From positions 66,630 through 110,291 of the forward strand of contig BFEA01000772.1 in assembly GCA_003427395.1 (NCBI GenBank): a stretch of DNA of 43,662 nt. Direction: 5' to 3'. Made by a program: the position numbers and the translations under genes. Under the pieces are notes generated by a model. It searched no databases and was not told where the DNA came from. It saw only the letters and a program-made list of their open reading frames with translations. Source of the DNA: Chara braunii (lineage: Eukaryota; Streptophyta; Charophyceae; Charales; Characeae). Of this stretch, positions 40,767-43,662 are shown piece after piece; within the stretch, counting starts at the first letter, position 1, and each line of letters opens with the position of its first letter.

Positions 40767-40780
40767 GTGCCACGTGGCAC
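40767..40780. promoter_or_regulatory. Perfect 14-bp G-box palindrome
   Basis: GTGCCACGTGGCAC is a perfect palindrome around CACGTG, the plant bZIP/bHLH site. Two GCCACGTCAGC words follow at about 40948 and 40975. No promoter or gene start can be tied to it. Confidence 0.45.
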
Positions 40781-41389
40781 GTCTAATCAGTCCCTTGTCA
40801 ATGCTGGAGCAATGTCGACATGAAGACAACCAGGTAAGTATCCACGATCTCTCCACAGTCTCGATCTCCTCCTGAATGACGATAATCAGAACAGCAACAC
40901 AAATCACATAGCTTCGCCTCGTCAACCAGTAGTACATGTGGCAGCAGCCACGTCAGCGACAGCGCATGGCATCTGCCACGTCAGCATGCCAAGAAGACAG
41001 GTGCAAACCAGCCACCATGCCGGACCAGCAGCGCGTCGCCGTAGACACAATGCCAGCACAGAGCCAGCGCTCAGCCAGCTTCGCAGCGTCGAGCCAGAGT
41101 CGTCCTCAACGCGTGAAGACAGCATCGACGTAAGACAGAATGAATGTCTAAGCCAGGAAAGTCAGCGCTTATGTAGCGTTGACTCGGGGTCTGGGGCCCG
41201 GATGCTACCACCCTCAGCCGTCCAGATTTCGATGCAAACTAAGGCCCAGATTGGTCTGAAACCGAATTCCCTCCGACCTGGATGCTTGCCTGGGTACCTG
41301 CGCACAACAAGTGAGTGTTTCCAACCAAGGGCCTGGGTGCGGTACCTTTGACTCTACAGTTGACTTTGACCCTTGAATTTCCTGTGTGC

Positions 41390-41485
41390 AGCGTTTGGTC
41401 ACACAGCCAAACGTGACAAACTCAGGCCTGAGCGTGTCTTGGTCACACAGCCCAGCGCAGACCAACTCAGGTCTGCGTTGCCTGG
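41390..41485. repeat. ~45-bp tandem duplication
   Basis: TTGGTCACACAGCCAAACG with ACAAACTCAGGCCTGA and TTGGTCACACAGCCCAGCG with ACCAACTCAGGTCTGC are adjacent and diverged. Confidence 0.75.
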
Positions 41486-41674
41486 GGCTGAGTTCTGGGC
41501 CCCAGGCTACTTCTGAACAGGGTTACTGCAAACCTCTACAGCAGGGTTTAAACTTTAAAACCCTTGTACCACCACTCAGAGGTCACTCTCCACCTGTAGC
41601 CTCGTCGATGACTCCTTTGTGTGTAGTGCCACCTCTAGGAGTCCCCACAACCTATACAGAAAAGCTCCCACCGT

Positions 41675-41760
41675 CTTCGCCTGAATAGAACGTATGGTCA
41701 TTATGGTGCATCGAGACTGAAAGTCGCACCAAGTGTACCATACGTTCTATTCAGGGGAAG
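41675..41760. repeat. Long foldback hairpin, copy 1
   Basis: The arms 41680-41698 and 41737-41755 are perfect 19-base complements (CCTGAATAGAACGTATGGT and its reverse complement). They extend to 24 with one mismatch. Nested inside are GGTGC/GCACC and GACT/AGTC stems. A related hairpin lies at 42832-42907. It may be a very small foldback element or the precursor of a small RNA. Confidence 0.85.
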
Positions 41761-41819
41761 GCAGTAGGTGATGTTAATGGATCCTTCCACCAGGGCCAAC
41801 AGCGATGGAGAAGCTGACC

Positions 41820-41880
41820 ACCATAGCTAGCAGTGATGGAGAAGCTGAACTACGCCTAGTACGGTCACAGGATGAGCTAA
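41820..41880. repeat. Short direct repeat
   Basis: AGCGATGGAGAAGCTGACC and AGTGATGGAGAAGCTGAAC lie about 30 bases apart. Confidence 0.6.
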
Positions 41881-42298
41881 CAATGCTGGAGAGAGCAGTG
41901 CGGCCAGGCTTGAATCTGTGAGGATGAACGGAGGCAGGCTGTTGTTATCCATCGCCCAAAGTGTTCTGGAAGTTAGAAATGCTTAGCCCTGTAGATGTAG
42001 GGAGTCATGGATGGTTGGAGCTCTAGGTCCTTTCTTGAAAAGGTAAGTACCGGTTGCACAATTAGCCTTCTATTTCAAGTAGTGTGGCACCCAGTCCCAA
42101 AAGGAAAGTGCATTGCAGCAGATCTTGATCCCGAGGCTCGACCCCATCGGCCAAGGGGTTTGCAATTTTGTGCACATGCCACCATGTAATTTGAGTCTTT
42201 TGACATATCAGCGCTACAAAGGAGGTAGGAGGTTAGCTCAACCCTATTAGGTCCTGGGGTGACGGGAAATTGCACTACAAATTTATACGGTTTCATTT

Positions 42299-42357
42299 GT
42301 TTATTAAACTTTATTTAAGTTTATTAACTTTATTTAAGTTTATTAACTTTATTTCAA
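42299..42357. repeat. AT-rich tandem repeat (~19 bp)
   Basis: Three copies of a unit built on TTATTAACTTTATTTAAGT. Confidence 0.85.
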
Positions 42358-42379
42358 ATTATTTGTTAAATTTGTTTGT

Positions 42380-42831
42380 CTAATGTTTCTTGGGCTGGAA
42401 TTGCTAGGAGGAAAGCTCGGGAAACACATTGCAGCAAAAGAAAAGGGAACTCGAATTTGGAGATTGACAGAGGGGTTCAACCGTTCAAGAGATGCTTGCG
42501 AACTCTGATCAGCCGATACGTCGTTCCGATAGGATTTTCTCTGTTCAGTGTTTACTGAATTCTAAACCCTCAGATGAACAGCTGCAAATTCCCTGCAATA
42601 AGATTCAACTTAGAACTGAAAGGTAATTGCAACACCATCTGTAAAACAATATCCATGTCGGATGTGTGTTTGCTGTCGCAGGTTGTGAGGTTTCCAGGTT
42701 TGGGAGTGTATGACGATAGTAGCACAGTCTTGTTCAAATCCTTGAATGAATTCAGGACAGGTAGGGAACACAAAGAGGATAGGTGGTATCACCCTGGTTA
42801 GAACCATAGGAAGGTACGCTACTGTCGTTCC
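42380..42831. other. No feature recognised
   Basis: Mixed sequence with no coding, RNA or transposon evidence that I can support. Confidence 0.4.
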
Positions 42832-42907
42832 CCGAATAGAACTCACGGTCATCATCGCTGTAATATTTAGGCTGAAAGTTGCCCCAAATACAGCTGTAAT
42901 GACTGTG
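42832..42907. repeat. Long foldback hairpin, copy 2
   Basis: Begins CCGAATAGAAC like copy 1 and shares a GGCTGAAAGTTGCCCC loop region. The arms are CACGGTCAT (42844-42852) and ATGACTGTG (42899-42907), with GCTGT/ACAGC, TATTT/AAATA and GGC/GCC inside. The outermost arm seen in copy 1 is not paired here. Confidence 0.72.
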
Positions 42908-43136
42908 CAATGCGAGGGTGATAGGACCAGGATACCCAAGACTGGGAGGTTTCCAGTATGGCAACAGAGTTCATGCAGCCGGTGAAGCTGACTTTTCATC
43001 AAACCCTGAATACAGAAATCAGGCAAAGGGAAGCATCCAGAAGGAATAATCACAGAGCGCATGGGGAACCCATTGGAGGAGGCACTTCGGTATCCACATT
43101 GTGAGGTTTCCAGCTTTAGTAGTGTATGACCTACAA

Positions 43137-43662
43137 ACATAGCTACGATCCGGACAGCCGGACAGGGATCCGGACTGACCGGTGTCCAGCGTCCAGTCCA
43201 GGTTTCCGGATCCTGGTCCGGATGGTGGGAAAATGGGGGGTAGCCCAATTTTTTTTCAGGCGGCCCAGGTCGTTTTCTTCCATTTTGGGCCGCTGTGGAA
43301 AAATGCTGGGCGGTTTTTTAAGATTTAGATGTGGCATCCAGACAGGGCCGGACGGAGGCCCTAAGTTTTCTTTCCCCCCCCTGCACTCGTTTCAAAGCAA
43401 ACGAACTGTGCACTATCAGAAGCGCCCGTATCTTCCCAGGATAGGCTGCTTCGTACGTTACTACATTTCCCCCCACGTTGCCCCCCAAAATGAAGAAAGT
43501 CTGAAAAAAAAACGAAAACAGATCCTACTTTCAAAAAGAAAACAGCGGAAAAAAAATAAAAATAAATAAAAAACAGCACCTGTCCGAACGGGCGCCTGCA
43601 ACGACTCTGGGGCTTTGGGCCTGGCTGCACTACTCACCAAGTGCAAAATGAAAATGAATCTT
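43137..43662. mobile_element. Second copy of the CCGGAC inverted-repeat element (one end)
   Basis: ATAGCTACGATCCGGAC at 43139 matches the 590-bp element's right terminus (reverse complement) with one change, followed by a cluster of TCCGGA words to about 43225. The interior differs and no opposite terminus is seen before the window ends. Confidence 0.5.

Overview
The window is repeat-dense eukaryotic DNA with no bacterial or organellar features. The organism is probably in the green-plant lineage. Reasons: two Ty3/gypsy retrotransposons use an initiator-Met-tRNA-like primer site, one of them ends in a chromodomain-like pol tail, there are plant-type U2 and U6 snRNA copies, a plant-type telomere motif, tRNA-headed SINEs and a LINE. 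A charophyte alga such as Chara would fit, but that is inference. Almost the whole window is transposons inside transposons, and every long reading frame belongs to a mobile element. I see one plausible host exon (38777-39025). There are real sequence gaps (19386-19745, plus single Ns).

Layout, left to right. 1-502: microsatellite and low-complexity DNA. About 503-1630, continuing at 19061-19078: an old plus-strand LTR split by element 1. 1631-19060: element 1, a 17.4-kb minus-strand Ty3/gypsy element with LTRs (1631-2632 and 18074-19060), polypurine tract, primer site and a CCAC target duplication. Its gag-pol fills only 2603-8029 and carries many stops and frameshifts. About 10 kb of noncoding leader separates gag from the 5' LTR. 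That leader holds tandem monomers of about 120 bp, an array of about a dozen hairpins with a near-constant loop and changing but self-complementary stems, and repeated segments resembling U6 snRNA.

19746-29368: element 2, a plus-strand Ty3/gypsy element with near-identical LTRs and a broken gag-pro-pol. Its 3' pol end and LTR start are lost in gaps. 29369-30000: a conserved retroposon tail and a 3'-truncated U2 snRNA copy directly after a LINE poly-A. About 29971-35900: a minus-strand LINE with coiled-coil ORF1, endonuclease, reverse transcriptase and zinc-finger regions, all interrupted.

35900-43662: tRNA-derived SINEs, one of them split by a 590-bp terminal-inverted-repeat element with a clean 6-bp duplication, a U6 pseudogene, a third tRNA-like sequence, a perfect G-box palindrome, two related long foldback hairpins, and part of a second copy of the inverted-repeat element at the right edge.

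How the parts relate: the elements are inactive as they stand. The insertion order can be partly read. The plus-strand LTR came first and element 1 inserted into it. Element 2 looks younger than element 1 from LTR similarity, although the assembly may exaggerate this. The SINE preceded the inverted-repeat element. The most unusual signal is the structured noncoding leader of element 1.
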